Below, piece after piece: positions 26,544 to 35,534 of a stretch of DNA of 64,000 bases (within the stretch, counting starts at the first letter, position 1; every line of letters starts with the position of its first letter). A program made the position numbers and the translations under genes. A model generated the notes under the pieces. It did no database searches, was not told where the DNA came from, and saw nothing but the letters and a program-made list of their open reading frames with translations. Origin of the DNA: Actinokineospora auranticolor (GTDB lineage: Bacteria > Actinomycetota > Actinomycetes > Mycobacteriales > Pseudonocardiaceae); contig NZ_PTIX01000016.1 of NCBI RefSeq assembly GCF_002934265.1, forward strand, positions 62,001 to 126,000, given 5' to 3'.

Positions 26544-27719
26544 TTAACTCCGGCCCATGAAGTGGGAAGTCCGCACCGCCCCTATCGGATCCGCGTACAC
26601 CTCGGCCAGAGCGACCCCGGCCGCCGACACGGCCAGGATCTCGGCAGGTGGGAACGCGCTCGCCCGGATCGAGGTGGTGGGGGAGGAGCACAGCAGCGAC
26701 CGCCGACCGACCTCGGCGCGGATCGCGTCAAGGCATTCCGGGATGGCCGAGGCGCCCAATTCCGCGACGATCAGCACATCGGGGTTGACGATGTCGTACA
26801 ACAGCGCGGCGGCCCGGCCGACGATCCCGCCGCGCGCGACGAACAATTCCCGCGCCCGCGCGTCCCCGCCCTGGGCTTTGCCCAGCAGGTCCCAGAACGA
26901 CGCGCCCGACACCCGCCGCGCCCACGCCTGGTCCGCCACCGTGGCCTCGAAGCAGCCGGTGTGCCCGTCGGGGCAGGGGATCGCCGGGTCGCCGACCGGC
27001 AGGTGGGCGACCACCCCCGCGCCCGAGCGCGGCCCCCGGTGCACCTCCCGTCCCGTGCGCACGGCGGCGTCGACCACGTTGCCCACGAACAGGAACAGCA
27101 CCGACTGCTCGGGGTCGACGTCACCGAACAGCCCCTCGGCCTGCACCAGACCGCGCGTGTGGTTGTCCACGTGCACCGGCAGCCGGACCCGGTTGGCCAC
27201 GATGTCGCGCACCGGCACCGACCGCCACCCGAGGGACGGGTGCGAGACCAGCACGCCCTGGTCGGCGTCGACCCAGCCGCCGGTGGCGACACCGACCGCC
27301 CTGGTCCGCCCGGGTTCGACCCACCGCGCGGCGACCGCGGCCACCGAGTCGACGGCCGCGCCGGGGGAATCGCCGCGGTACTCCACGCGCCGCTGGCGGA
27401 TGATCCGTCCACACAGGTCGGCCACCGCCACGGTGCCGAACTCGTGCGCGAGGTGCACCCCGATCACCTCGCAGGCCCGGGGGTTCACCGCGAGCGGCAC
27501 GTGCGGCCTGCCCACCCGCCCGTCGGGCCTGCCCTCGGTCTCCCGGATCAGCCCGGTGTCCAAGAGGACCGCGCTGTGCCGGGTCATCGTCGACCCGCTC
27601 ATGCCGACCAACCGCCCCAGTGCCCGCCGCGACAGCGGACCGTGGCGCAACACCGCGCGCAGCATCATCGCCGTACTGGACGCGAACCGGTCTTCGCCGG
27701 GTACCGAGATCGCGGACAT
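26544..27719 (-). CDS. ROK-family transcriptional regulator
   Basis: The 391-residue protein has an N-terminal winged helix-turn-helix (about 12-75: AVLRHGPLSRRALGRLVGMSGSTMTRH, LIRETEGRPDGRVGRP). A ROK domain follows, with the sugar-kinase-like ATP/ligand core (GVATGGWVDAD, PVHVDNHTRGLVQAEGLFG) and the zinc-type segment around PCPDGHTGCFEATV. In XylR/NagC-like members the ROK domain senses a sugar or sugar phosphate. It lies 111 bases upstream of the monooxygenase operon in the same direction and may control it, although its usual ligands are sugars. ATG 27719 was chosen over an Arg/Pro-rich upstream extension. Confidence 0.9.
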   Translation of the reverse strand: MSAISVPGEDRFASSTAMMLRAVLRHGPLSRRALGRLVGMSGSTMTRHSAVLLDTGLIRETEGRPDGRVGRPHVPLAVNPRACEVIGVHLAHEFGTVAVADLCGRIIRQRRVEYRGDSPGAAVDSVAAVAARWVEPGRTRAVGVATGGWVDADQGVLVSHPSLGWRSVPVRDIVANRVRLPVHVDNHTRGLVQAEGLFGDVDPEQSVLFLFVGNVVDAAVRTGREVHRGPRSGAGVVAHLPVGDPAIPCPDGHTGCFEATVADQAWARRVSGASFWDLLGKAQGGDARARELFVARGGIVGRAAALLYDIVNPDVLIVAELGASAIPECLDAIRAEVGRRSLLCSSPTTSIRASAFPPAEILAVSAAGVALAEVYADPIGAVRTSHFMGRS

Positions 27720-27937
27720 CCCCCGATGCTCGCACGATCCGCCGCGCGCGGAACCCGCGTCCACAGCGCGGAACCACTTGCGCCGGACCGCGCACCAGGC
27801 GCTTGGGCCGTTCGGGGGGTGTTTCCCGACCGGCCCGGGAATCCCGACCACTCGAACGCGCGGGTGCGTTCCGCGCATACCGCCCACCGGCGCGCGCGAA
27901 CCGTGCATGATCGAGACAACGACGGCCGGAGGTGCGG

Positions 27938-28267
27938 GTGGCGAACCGGAGACGGGTCTGGGTGATCGGCGCGGCGGTCGCCACAGCGGTGGTGGTCGTG
28001 GCCGGGGTGTGGCTGGTCCGCGCGCTGGTCGGGTACTTCCGGCTGCCACTGGACGAGCGGGACTCGCAGGCGAGCGTGGTGAGCATGTTCATCGGCGGCG
28101 CGTCGCTCGTGCTGGGGCTGGTGTCGCTGGTCGTGACCCTGGCGCAGTCCCGGCGGGCGCCCGCGCCGACCCAGACCATCACGGCGTCCGGGGGCGGGAT
28201 CGCGCAGGGCGTGATCGGCGGCGACATCGTCAACCACCCGGCGGGCCCAGGTCGGGAGCACCGGTGA
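27938..28267 (+). CDS. Small two-helix membrane protein with C-terminal signalling-type motif
   Basis: This 109-residue protein has two membrane helices (about 7-31 and 47-70) and a C-terminal tail carrying TITASGGGIAQGVIGGDI (residues 80-97). The N-terminus of the next protein carries a near match, VTATGGFAYGVIGADI (11-26). Such adjacent-gene sharing of a short Gly-rich motif is the hallmark of bacterial amyloid signalling pairs, in which an effector carries the motif at its C-terminus and an NLR/STAND sensor carries it at its N-terminus. I therefore propose a membrane effector, with homotypic motif contact as inference. GTG 27938 is preceded by GGAGG; GTG 27932 is possible. The stop overlaps the next start (GTGA). 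Confidence 0.7.
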   Translation: MANRRRVWVIGAAVATAVVVVAGVWLVRALVGYFRLPLDERDSQASVVSMFIGGASLVLGLVSLVVTLAQSRRAPAPTQTITASGGGIAQGVIGGDIVNHPAGPGREHR

Positions 28268-31200
28268 CGGCCGCGGACGGCGCCGTCCAGCACGTGACCG
28301 CCACCGGCGGCTTCGCCTACGGCGTGATCGGCGCGGACATCCACGTCCTGGGCGACGGCGCGCCGCTGTACCTGCTCCGGCGCTGGTCACCGCCGACGCC
28401 CCCACCCGACGCGTGGCTGCGGGAGGTCCCCAGCCGACTGCTGCACGCCCGCAGCGCGGTGGTCGGGTTCACCAGCCGCGCCGACGAACTCGACCGGCTC
28501 CGGGCCTGGCGCGACGCGGACGGCGACCTCGCCGCGCACTGGTTGCACGGCCCCGGCGGCGCGGGTAAGACCCGTCTCGCCGACCGGCTCGCGGCCGAGT
28601 CCGACGCGGCGGGCTGGCTGGTCGTCACCGCCACCCACGGCCCGGGGGCCGTCGCCGTCGCGCCGGGCAGCCAGGACCTGCGTGTCGACGGGAAGGCCGG
28701 GGTGCTGCTGGTCGTCGACTACGCCGACCAGTGGCCGCAAACCCACCTGCGGTGGCTGCTGAGCAACGCGCTGTTCGCCCAACCCGGCACGCGGACCCGG
28801 CTGCTGCTGATCGCCCGAACCGACACCGCCTGGCCCGCCGTGCGCGGCGCGTTGGTCGCGTTGCGCTCCCGGACGTCCTCTTCGGCGCTCACGACCCTGC
28901 CACCGGCCGACCGCACGACCATGTTCACCGCCGCCCGCGACGCCTTCGCCCCCTACTACGACCTGATTGACCCGGCGGACGTGCGGCAGCCACCCGACCT
29001 CGACGGCAACCCCGAGTTCGGTCTCACGCTCGCCGTGCACATGACGGCCTTGGTCGCCGTGGACGCGCACGCGGCCAGTCGCACCCCGCCCGCCGACCTG
29101 GCGGGCACGACCGCGTACCTGCTCGACCGCGAACACCTGCACTGGCACCTCATGCACGAACGCCGCGACGGCTACCGCACGACCCCCGAGGCCATGCACC
29201 GGGTCGTGTTCACCGCGACGCTGACCGGCGCCCAACCCCTCGCCGCCGCCGAGCGCGTCGTCGCCGACCGCCTGGACCTGCCGGACGACGCCGTCGGCGA
29301 CCACGCCGCGTGCTACCCGCCGGAGGACGGCGCGGCCCTGGAACCGCTCTACCCGGACCGCCTGGCCGAGGACTTCCTCGCGCTCACCCTGCCGGGCCAC
29401 GACGCGGACCACCCGGCCGCGCCCTGGGCGGCCGAGACGGCGCGGGCGGTCCTCGCGCGGGTGCCGACGAGCCGTGAGCCCGCCGACTGGACACCCCGCG
29501 CGGTCACGTTCCTGGCCGCCGCGGCGCACCGCTGGCCGCACGTCGCCGAGACGTTGTTGCTTCCCCTGCTGCGCCGTGATCCGCACCTGGCCGTGGCGGC
29601 GGGCAGTGGCGCGTTGGGCGTGGTCGCGACCATTCCGGGGATCGACCAGACCACGCTGACCGGCATCATCGAACGGTTCCCCGCCGCGGTCGACCCGGAC
29701 CTGGCGGCCGGGGTCGCCGCGGTGGCCAATGTCCACATCGGACGTAGGCTGGTCGAGGAGACCGATCTCGCGACCAAAGCGGTGTTGTACGGCGCGCTCG
29801 GGTCCCGATTGCTCGCCGCGGACCGGTTCGACGAGGCGCTGGCGGCGTTCACCGAGTGCGTGGCGCTGCGCCGCGAACTGCACGCCGCCGATCCCGACGC
29901 CCACGCGGGCACCTTGGCGGCGGGCGTGGACAACCTGGGCATCGCCATGGCGAGCCTGGGCCGCCGCGACGAAGCCGTGCGGCTCGGGGAGGAAGCGGTG
30001 GCGGCGCACCGCGCGCTCTTCGCCGTCGACCCGGAACGGTTCGCCGTCGCACTGTCCCGGTCGTTGGGGAACCTGGCGAGCCACTACACGGCCGTGGGCC
30101 GGGTGCGGGAGGCGGAAGCCGTCTCCGACGAGGCGATCGCGCTGCCGCGAGACCCCGACGAGTCCCCCGACGAGTCCGTGGCGCTGCTGCGCGTTCACGG
30201 CACTCGCCTGAGGGACAAGGGGGAGTGGGCGGCGGCGGTCGCGGTGTTCGAGGAGCGGGTCGCGCTGCTGCGTGAACTGGTCGAGGCGAACCGGCTCGTC
30301 CACACGCCCGACCTGGCCATCGCCCTGGGCGACCTCGGGACGGCGTTGGCGGACGCGGACCGGCACCCGGCGGCGCTGGAGTCGACCGTCGAGGCCGTCG
30401 CCCTGTTCCGCGGCGTCGCCACCGAGGACAACAGCACCCAACGCGTCCACCTGGCCGTCACGCTGACCCACCTCGCGGACCGGCTCGCCACCGCGCAGCG
30501 GCCCCAAGAGGCCGTGGACGCGGCGGAGGAGGCCGTGGCCATCTTCCGCGTGGAGGCCGAACGCAACCCGACCGCGCACGCGGTGAGCCTGGCCGAGGCG
30601 CGCGCCGCCCTGGCGGTCGCGCAGGCGCGCGCGGGCAGGCGCGCCGACGCGGTGCGGACGGCGGGGGAGGCCGTGGCGGGCCTGCGCGGCCCGGCCGCGA
30701 CCTACCCGGACCGGTTCGAACCCCGGCTCGCGATCGCGTTGGGAAACCACGCCACCGACCTGGCGACCGCCGGTCGCCCGGCCGAGGCACTCGCGGTCGC
30801 CGCGGAAGTGGTGGCGCTGCGCAGACGACTGGCCGCGCGCGACCCCGAGCGCGAGACGGCCGGTCTCGCCGCCGCGCTAAGCGACTTGGGCGCCAGGCTG
30901 ACCGAGAACGGCAGACCCACCGACGCCGTCACCGCCGCGGCGGAGGCCGTCGAGCTGAGCCGCGCCCTGCTCGACGCGGGCGAACTCGCGGGCACGCGGC
31001 GGTTGGACAAGGCCCTCACCGCCCACGGCCTGGCGCTGGTGGACGCGGGCCGCCCGGCCGAGGCGGTGGCGGCGCTCACCGAGTCGGTACGGCTGTGCCG
31101 GTCGCTCGTCGAGGCGGACACCGCGGACTCCGCCGGGAGCCTGGCCACGGCACTGGTCAACCTGAGCCTCGCGCTGGCCGCGTCGGGTCGGTCGACCGAG

Positions 31201-32157
31201 GCGCTCGCGACGGGGGTGGACGCGATCGCCGCGCTGCGACCGCTGGCCGCCGCGGTCCCCGAGGTGTTCCGGCCGCACCTGGCGAGGGCGCTGGCCAACC
31301 ACGGCGAGCTGCTGGCGGAACTCGACCGCGTCCCCGAGGCGGTGACCGTGCTGCGCGAGTCGCTGGCGCGCTACCGGGACTTGGCCGCGGTGGAGGAGGG
31401 CTTCGAGTTCGACGTGGCACACGGATCGGCCCGGCTGGGCGCGGTGCTGTACCGACAGGGCGAGCACACCGAGGCGGCCACCATCCTCAAGGACGCGGTC
31501 GTCCGACACCGAGCACTGGCCGCCGCCGAACCCGCCGCGTTCACCTTGCCCCTGGCCAGGACGCTGCGGTTGTCGGCATTGGCCACCGCGCGCGCGGGCG
31601 GCGACCGCGACGCGGCTCTACGTGAGGCCGAAGAATCGTTGGCGCTGCTGCGTTCCCTATCGGCCTCCCCGGACGACATCGCCGACGCGCTGGAGCTGAT
31701 CGAACTCCTCCCGATCATCCCCGCACCACCACGGCCCGATCCGGAACTGGCGCGGACCCGGGAGGTGCTGCGCCGCTCACACACCGCGTCGAGGTGGCTC
31801 GGCCTGCGGCTGCTGGTGCCCGCCGCGCTGTACACCGCCGTCGGGGTCTTCACAGCTGTGCGGGGCGCCGTGCCGGTCACCATCGCCACCGCCTTGGTCG
31901 TGGCGGTCGCCGTGCTGTCGGCCTTGATGTTCGCGCTACGCAGCGACTACGCGACCGTGCCGTTCTCGGTATTCGCGGTCTGCACGGACACCAAATCGGC
32001 GGTGCTGCTACTCGGCATCGCCGCCATCACCTGGTTCGACCGCATCGTGACCGACCCAGGGCTCTGGATAACCTTCGCCGCCGCCCTGATCGTCGCGACA
32101 TTGAGCGCGGTGTGGGCCCGGATATCAGTCGAGTCCGTGATCGGCAGAGTGGGCTAG
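28264..32157 (+). CDS. STAND-type NTPase with TPR array and C-terminal membrane helices
   Basis: This 1,297-residue protein opens with a short motif (residues 11-26) matching the tail of the upstream membrane protein. An NTPase follows, with P-loop GPGGAGKT at 96-103 and Walker B VLLVVDYAD at about 147-155, then a winged-helix-like region. TPR-like repeats span about 500-1140, each with Glu-Ala-Val/Leu helices such as DEAVRLGEEAVAAHR. Three or four membrane helices end it (about 1178-1285), which is unusual for this class. Architecture and context suggest an NLR-like sensor that oligomerises on ligand binding by the TPRs and activates the partner. The start GTG overlaps the preceding stop, and the 3' end overlaps the convergent TPR gene by 4 bases. 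Confidence 0.82.
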   Translation: MTAADGAVQHVTATGGFAYGVIGADIHVLGDGAPLYLLRRWSPPTPPPDAWLREVPSRLLHARSAVVGFTSRADELDRLRAWRDADGDLAAHWLHGPGGAGKTRLADRLAAESDAAGWLVVTATHGPGAVAVAPGSQDLRVDGKAGVLLVVDYADQWPQTHLRWLLSNALFAQPGTRTRLLLIARTDTAWPAVRGALVALRSRTSSSALTTLPPADRTTMFTAARDAFAPYYDLIDPADVRQPPDLDGNPEFGLTLAVHMTALVAVDAHAASRTPPADLAGTTAYLLDREHLHWHLMHERRDGYRTTPEAMHRVVFTATLTGAQPLAAAERVVADRLDLPDDAVGDHAACYPPEDGAALEPLYPDRLAEDFLALTLPGHDADHPAAPWAAETARAVLARVPTSREPADWTPRAVTFLAAAAHRWPHVAETLLLPLLRRDPHLAVAAGSGALGVVATIPGIDQTTLTGIIERFPAAVDPDLAAGVAAVANVHIGRRLVEETDLATKAVLYGALGSRLLAADRFDEALAAFTECVALRRELHAADPDAHAGTLAAGVDNLGIAMASLGRRDEAVRLGEEAVAAHRALFAVDPERFAVALSRSLGNLASHYTAVGRVREAEAVSDEAIALPRDPDESPDESVALLRVHGTRLRDKGEWAAAVAVFEERVALLRELVEANRLVHTPDLAIALGDLGTALADADRHPAALESTVEAVALFRGVATEDNSTQRVHLAVTLTHLADRLATAQRPQEAVDAAEEAVAIFRVEAERNPTAHAVSLAEARAALAVAQARAGRRADAVRTAGEAVAGLRGPAATYPDRFEPRLAIALGNHATDLATAGRPAEALAVAAEVVALRRRLAARDPERETAGLAAALSDLGARLTENGRPTDAVTAAAEAVELSRALLDAGELAGTRRLDKALTAHGLALVDAGRPAEAVAALTESVRLCRSLVEADTADSAGSLATALVNLSLALAASGRSTEALATGVDAIAALRPLAAAVPEVFRPHLARALANHGELLAELDRVPEAVTVLRESLARYRDLAAVEEGFEFDVAHGSARLGAVLYRQGEHTEAATILKDAVVRHRALAAAEPAAFTLPLARTLRLSALATARAGGDRDAALREAEESLALLRSLSASPDDIADALELIELLPIIPAPPRPDPELARTREVLRRSHTASRWLGLRLLVPAALYTAVGVFTAVRGAVPVTIATALVVAVAVLSALMFALRSDYATVPFSVFAVCTDTKSAVLLLGIAAITWFDRIVTDPGLWITFAAALIVATLSAVWARISVESVIGRVG

Positions 32158-32975
32158 GCCCGATCGTCGCGTAGCGCGCGGGCGTGGACCATGCCCTGCT
32201 CGTGAGCGGGCCGGTCCGGGTGCTCGGCGGGCATGAGGTGCAGTACGACCTCACCCTGCTCGATGAGTTCGTCAAGGTCTTCACGAACCCCGAACCGCCG
32301 AAACCGCGCGTCAAGGGCACTGCAGAGCGAGCGAGTCGCCTGAAGGCGGTGCTCGGGGCCCGCGTCCGCGAGCGCGTCCCGCGCCACCGCGAGAGCTTCA
32401 GCCAGGTCGGCATCGGCAGTGAACTCGGCGAACCGACCCAACAGGTTCGCCCCCAACATCTCGCGAGCGATGAACCGCTGAGGCGACCCAGGTTCGGTAG
32501 TGCCCAGCGCCGCCCGCCAAAACGCAACCGCCGCATTGCGATGGGGGAGCGACCCGAACACCTCCGCCCGTACCGAAAGCCCCACACCCACAAGCTGGCG
32601 GTGGCGGCCCGCGTCAGGATGACCGGGCGGCAGCGCCGCAAGAGCGTCCTGCCACAACCCCAGCGCTTCCTCGCAGTCGCCCCGATCGGTGGTGGCGACA
32701 CCCCGAGGCATCAGCGCACTGGCAAGCTGAGCCTGCTGCCGAGGATAAGTCGGATCGTCGGGTGACAGGATCGCCAGCACTTCCCGGTGCGCTTCGACGG
32801 ACCTGGTGATGTCGTCGAGGTCGCCAAGCCGCTCAAACCGCAGCCGCAGCAACACACCGAGGTTCTCCACCGCCTCGACCCGCTCGGGAAGCCCTATGGG
32901 CGCCACTTCCCTCAACGCACTCAACGCCACCACCGCGTCATCCAACGCCTGAAGATCACCAACGTTCTCAAACAC
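32154..32975 (-). CDS. Orphan TPR-type protein, possibly truncated
   Basis: This 273-residue protein is entirely tetratricopeptide-like, with repeats such as LGDLDDITRSVEAHREVLAILSP. It resembles the repeat half of actinobacterial TPR-CHAT proteins but has no CHAT domain or other catalytic domain. A stop lies only a few codons upstream of the GTG start at 32975, and no strong ribosome-binding site is visible, so it may be the surviving piece of a larger gene. It is convergent with and overlaps the STAND gene end. Codon use is less GC-biased than in its neighbours. Confidence 0.55.
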   Translation of the reverse strand: MFENVGDLQALDDAVVALSALREVAPIGLPERVEAVENLGVLLRLRFERLGDLDDITRSVEAHREVLAILSPDDPTYPRQQAQLASALMPRGVATTDRGDCEEALGLWQDALAALPPGHPDAGRHRQLVGVGLSVRAEVFGSLPHRNAAVAFWRAALGTTEPGSPQRFIAREMLGANLLGRFAEFTADADLAEALAVARDALADAGPEHRLQATRSLCSALDARFRRFGVREDLDELIEQGEVVLHLMPAEHPDRPAHEQGMVHARALRDDRA

Positions 32976-33709
32976 GCTCTGAGACTCTCAGCGCATCTGA
33001 CGGCACCAACGAACAGATAGTAGCCAAGCGGTCACCGGTTGTCCGGCGGTTGGCGAAGAATCGCTAGCGTGACACCCCGGAGAATGCAAAGTGTTTTCGT
33101 ATTCGTGCTCGGCCGCGTCATGAGCGAGGCGTTCGAACTCGTTTCCTCGACATCGGCGTCTCCGCCTGCGCGCACCGACGGCGTCCGCCTTCCCCTGAGT
33201 TCCCGGAATGGCGGTCGGCACCTGCGCCTGCGGAACGACATCGCGCCCTGGTGTGATCGGTCGGAGCGATGACTGGGCGTCGGTGGTTTCCGTGGCTGGC
33301 GGAGGTGCTGGCCGTGAGGGCGACCAGATGGGCTTGTCCCGGCACGCCGAGCCCCATCCGGCCAGAGCGCCGTTGCGCGGTATCTGCCTGTGGTGGCCAC
33401 AATTGGCAGCCACTGTGCGCAGACGCGGCTGAGCCACCCGCCGTGCGTCTGCACGGACATCTCAAGCCAGGCCGAGCTCTGCCACCAGGGCCGCGAACGC
33501 CCGAGTCGACAGGCCCGTGCCCAGACGGCTCACGCTACCGGAACCACGCCCGGATCATCTCAACAGGCGCTCGCTCAACCCTGCGCGATGGCAGGCGACA
33601 ACGGTCGTTGTGCCGACTGCCGGTATGACCACCCTGTCGAGCCCCAGCCAAAATTGAGCCCTCCTCGTCTTCGGCGATAGCGGACTCCAGCACGGGAAGA
33701 TCCACTAAC
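32976..33709. other. 734-base region without a supportable gene
   Basis: Base composition is less GC-rich here and the third-position bias of real genes is lost in all frames. Open frames of 70-150 codons on both strands lack family features. It may be decayed sequence of the conflict island plus the promoter of the next operon; GGGAAG lies just before the GTG at 33710. Confidence 0.45.
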
Positions 33710-34270
33710 GTGCTACCCGTGCAGTCACACCCTCCACGCTCGAGCGACGAGGACCTCGTTCGCAACATCATGCAGCCGCCCTTCTGGGTGGTGCACGCCC
33801 TCGATATCGATGAATGGTCGACGGAGGCGATGGTCGAGGGCGCGTTCGCGTTCGATACCCGGTTCGTCAAGGAGGGAACGCACCCTCCGCACGCACTGGA
33901 CGTGGCGAGCTGCTGCCGCCGCTATGCGCGCGAGCACCCGGACCAGCGGGTTGTGTTCTTCACCGATGTCACCAGGTGGCTGGACGAGCAGGGGTCGTCG
34001 TGGGCGGCGCTGGAGGTGGATTGGCTCTCCGCGCTCAACTACATTCCCGGCAACACCTTGGGCCTGTTCATGACCGTCAGCCGACGGGCTTTGATGCACA
34101 TCGGCAACGCCGCCATTGTCCACCGGGTGCACTATGGCGACGGATCGAGTGAAGTTCTCACCGAGGGTGAACGAGATGCCGTCCGACAAGCCCTGGCCGA
34201 GAAGTTGGCCGACGATTGGCCTCCCTTCATTCGTGGTCTCATCGACCGGGGACAGCTCGCGCTCGGGTAG
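33710..34270 (+). CDS. Hypothetical protein, first gene of the CHAT locus
   Basis: This is a 186-residue soluble protein of no family I recognise. It has a mixed alpha/beta pattern with conserved-looking aromatic segments (PFWVVHALDIDEWS, RVVFFTDVTRWLDEQGSSW, YIPGNTLGLFMTVSRRALM) and an acidic helical C-terminus (TEGERDAVRQALAEKLADDW). There are no membrane helices or signal peptide. It is 25 bases upstream of the small Cys-motif gene and reads with the WD40 and CHAT genes, so it is likely a component of the same system. GTG 33710 is chosen; GTG 33719 is equally possible. Confidence 0.65.
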   Translation: MLPVQSHPPRSSDEDLVRNIMQPPFWVVHALDIDEWSTEAMVEGAFAFDTRFVKEGTHPPHALDVASCCRRYAREHPDQRVVFFTDVTRWLDEQGSSWAALEVDWLSALNYIPGNTLGLFMTVSRRALMHIGNAAIVHRVHYGDGSSEVLTEGERDAVRQALAEKLADDWPPFIRGLIDRGQLALG

Positions 34271-34295
34271 TGCGCCACGAAGACGGGAGGACGCG

Positions 34296-34652
34296 GTGGA
34301 CAGGTTCGAGCGGGATGTGCTGACCATGCTCTGCGCGGGGTTGCCCGAGCTGCGCCAGGAATGCGCGAACCTGTCGGCGGACCGCAAGGCGCTGCTGGAC
34401 CGCATAGAGGTCGAGGCCGCCTCCCGCCGCCCGGTGGCCAGGCTCGTCTCGCAACTGCTCGAGTGCGACCCCGAGGACATTGTGGAAGCGCGCCGAGGCC
34501 CCGCCACCGGCCTGCCCGGCGCGGGCGGGGGTCGAGCCGACGACGAGGTCTTCGGCTGTCCCGACGACAGTTGCAACCACCGTGCGCGAACGGTTCCGGC
34601 GGGTGAACCGCCCCGGTGCGCGTTGCTCGGCCTGCGCATGAGGCGCCTGTAG
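34296..34652 (+). CDS. Small helical protein with C-terminal Cys/His motif, CHAT-locus adaptor
   Basis: The 118-residue protein has a helical N-terminal domain (about 1-58: DRFERDVLTMLCAGLPELRQEC to VARLVSQLLEC), a Gly/Ala-rich linker, and a C-terminal metal-binding-like motif FGCPDDSCNHRART followed by PPRCAL. The size, helical bundle and place before a caspase-like TPR-CHAT gene resemble the small helper proteins of CATRA-type (caspase and TPR-repeat-associated) conflict systems, but I cannot run the profile. GTG 34296 follows GGGAGG. The stop overlaps the next start by one base. Confidence 0.68.
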   Translation: MDRFERDVLTMLCAGLPELRQECANLSADRKALLDRIEVEAASRRPVARLVSQLLECDPEDIVEARRGPATGLPGAGGGRADDEVFGCPDDSCNHRARTVPAGEPPRCALLGLRMRRL

Positions 34653-35530
34653 TGGGCAAGTTCTTCGAGGAGCTGGCCAAGAAGCTGGCCGAGCGCTGGA
34701 TGGCGTTGCTGGTCCTGCCCGGCGCGCTGTTCATCTTGCTCGCCGCGCTCGCGCTGTGGCAGGGCCAGCGGCTCGCGCTCGACTGGACCAGGGCGCGACA
34801 GGGGCTGGACGCCGTGACGGCGCTGCGCCTCCAGGTCGGCGGCCAGGTTACCGCCGTGCTGGCGTTGCTCCTCGCCTCGGCCGGGATCGGCTTCGCTGTA
34901 CAAGGTCTCGCCGGGCTGACCAGGGCGGTCTGGCTCGGCCGCTGGCCGGGTCCCGTGCGGCGTCTACGTGCGGCGGCGCGCAGGCGGCGGTGGCTGTCCC
35001 TGGTCGAGAAACGGGCGGCGGTCGACCGGGACGACCCCGACCGGCAGGCGAAGGTCGACCGGTTCGCCGAGCGGGCCAACCGGATCGCGATGGCCGAGCC
35101 GGGTCGTCCGACCTGGATGGGCGACCGGGTGCACGCGGTGGAACAGGTGGCGCTGAACCGGTTCGGCGTCGACTTGGCGTTCGGTTGGTCGCGGTTGTGG
35201 TTGGTGCTACCCGACACGGTCCGCGCGGAGATCACCGCGGCGGAGTCGACGTTCGCCGCGGCGGTGGCGACCGGCACGTGGAGCCTGCCCTACCTCGTGC
35301 TCGCCGCGTGGTGGTGGCCCGCCGCCGTGATCGGTCTGGTGTTCGGTGCCACCGGGTGGGCCAAGGGGCGCCACGCCATCGCCGAGCTGACGGTGTTGTC
35401 GGAGGCCGCCGTCGATCTGCACGGGCGCACCCTGGCCCGTGCCCTCGGTGTCGGCGACCAGGAGGAGACGGGGGTCCTCACCATCGATCAAGGGCGGGAG
35501 ATCACCGCTTTGGTCCGAAAGGGACGGTGA
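34652..35530 (+). CDS. Multi-helix membrane protein of the CHAT locus
   Basis: This 292-residue protein begins with an amphipathic segment (GKFFEELAKKLAERW) and two membrane helices (about 18-38 and 63-88). A charged cytosolic stretch follows (about 95-190, many Arg/Asp), then a second hydrophobic hairpin (about 210-240: LPYLVLAAWWWPAAVIGLVFG) and a soluble C-terminus. I know no family name. In CHAT-centred systems a membrane protein is a natural effector, cleaved or gated by the protease to damage the cell membrane (inference). The GTG overlaps the preceding stop (TAGTGG). Confidence 0.68.
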   Translation: MGKFFEELAKKLAERWMALLVLPGALFILLAALALWQGQRLALDWTRARQGLDAVTALRLQVGGQVTAVLALLLASAGIGFAVQGLAGLTRAVWLGRWPGPVRRLRAAARRRRWLSLVEKRAAVDRDDPDRQAKVDRFAERANRIAMAEPGRPTWMGDRVHAVEQVALNRFGVDLAFGWSRLWLVLPDTVRAEITAAESTFAAAVATGTWSLPYLVLAAWWWPAAVIGLVFGATGWAKGRHAIAELTVLSEAAVDLHGRTLARALGVGDQEETGVLTIDQGREITALVRKGR

Positions 35531-35534
35531 GCGC

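Noticed and set aside
25047-27965. Rightward 972-codon open frame opposite the monooxygenase and ROK genes
   Set aside because: Antisense of two clear leftward genes, with biased composition.
28264-32157. TPR region of the STAND gene as tandem DNA repeat
   Set aside because: The repetition is at the protein level with diverged DNA, so it is a normal repeat-protein gene and not a DNA repeat or CRISPR.
33039-33680. Several 70-150 codon frames on both strands before the CHAT locus
   Set aside because: Composition and codon bias unlike genes, overlapping each other in different frames, no domain.
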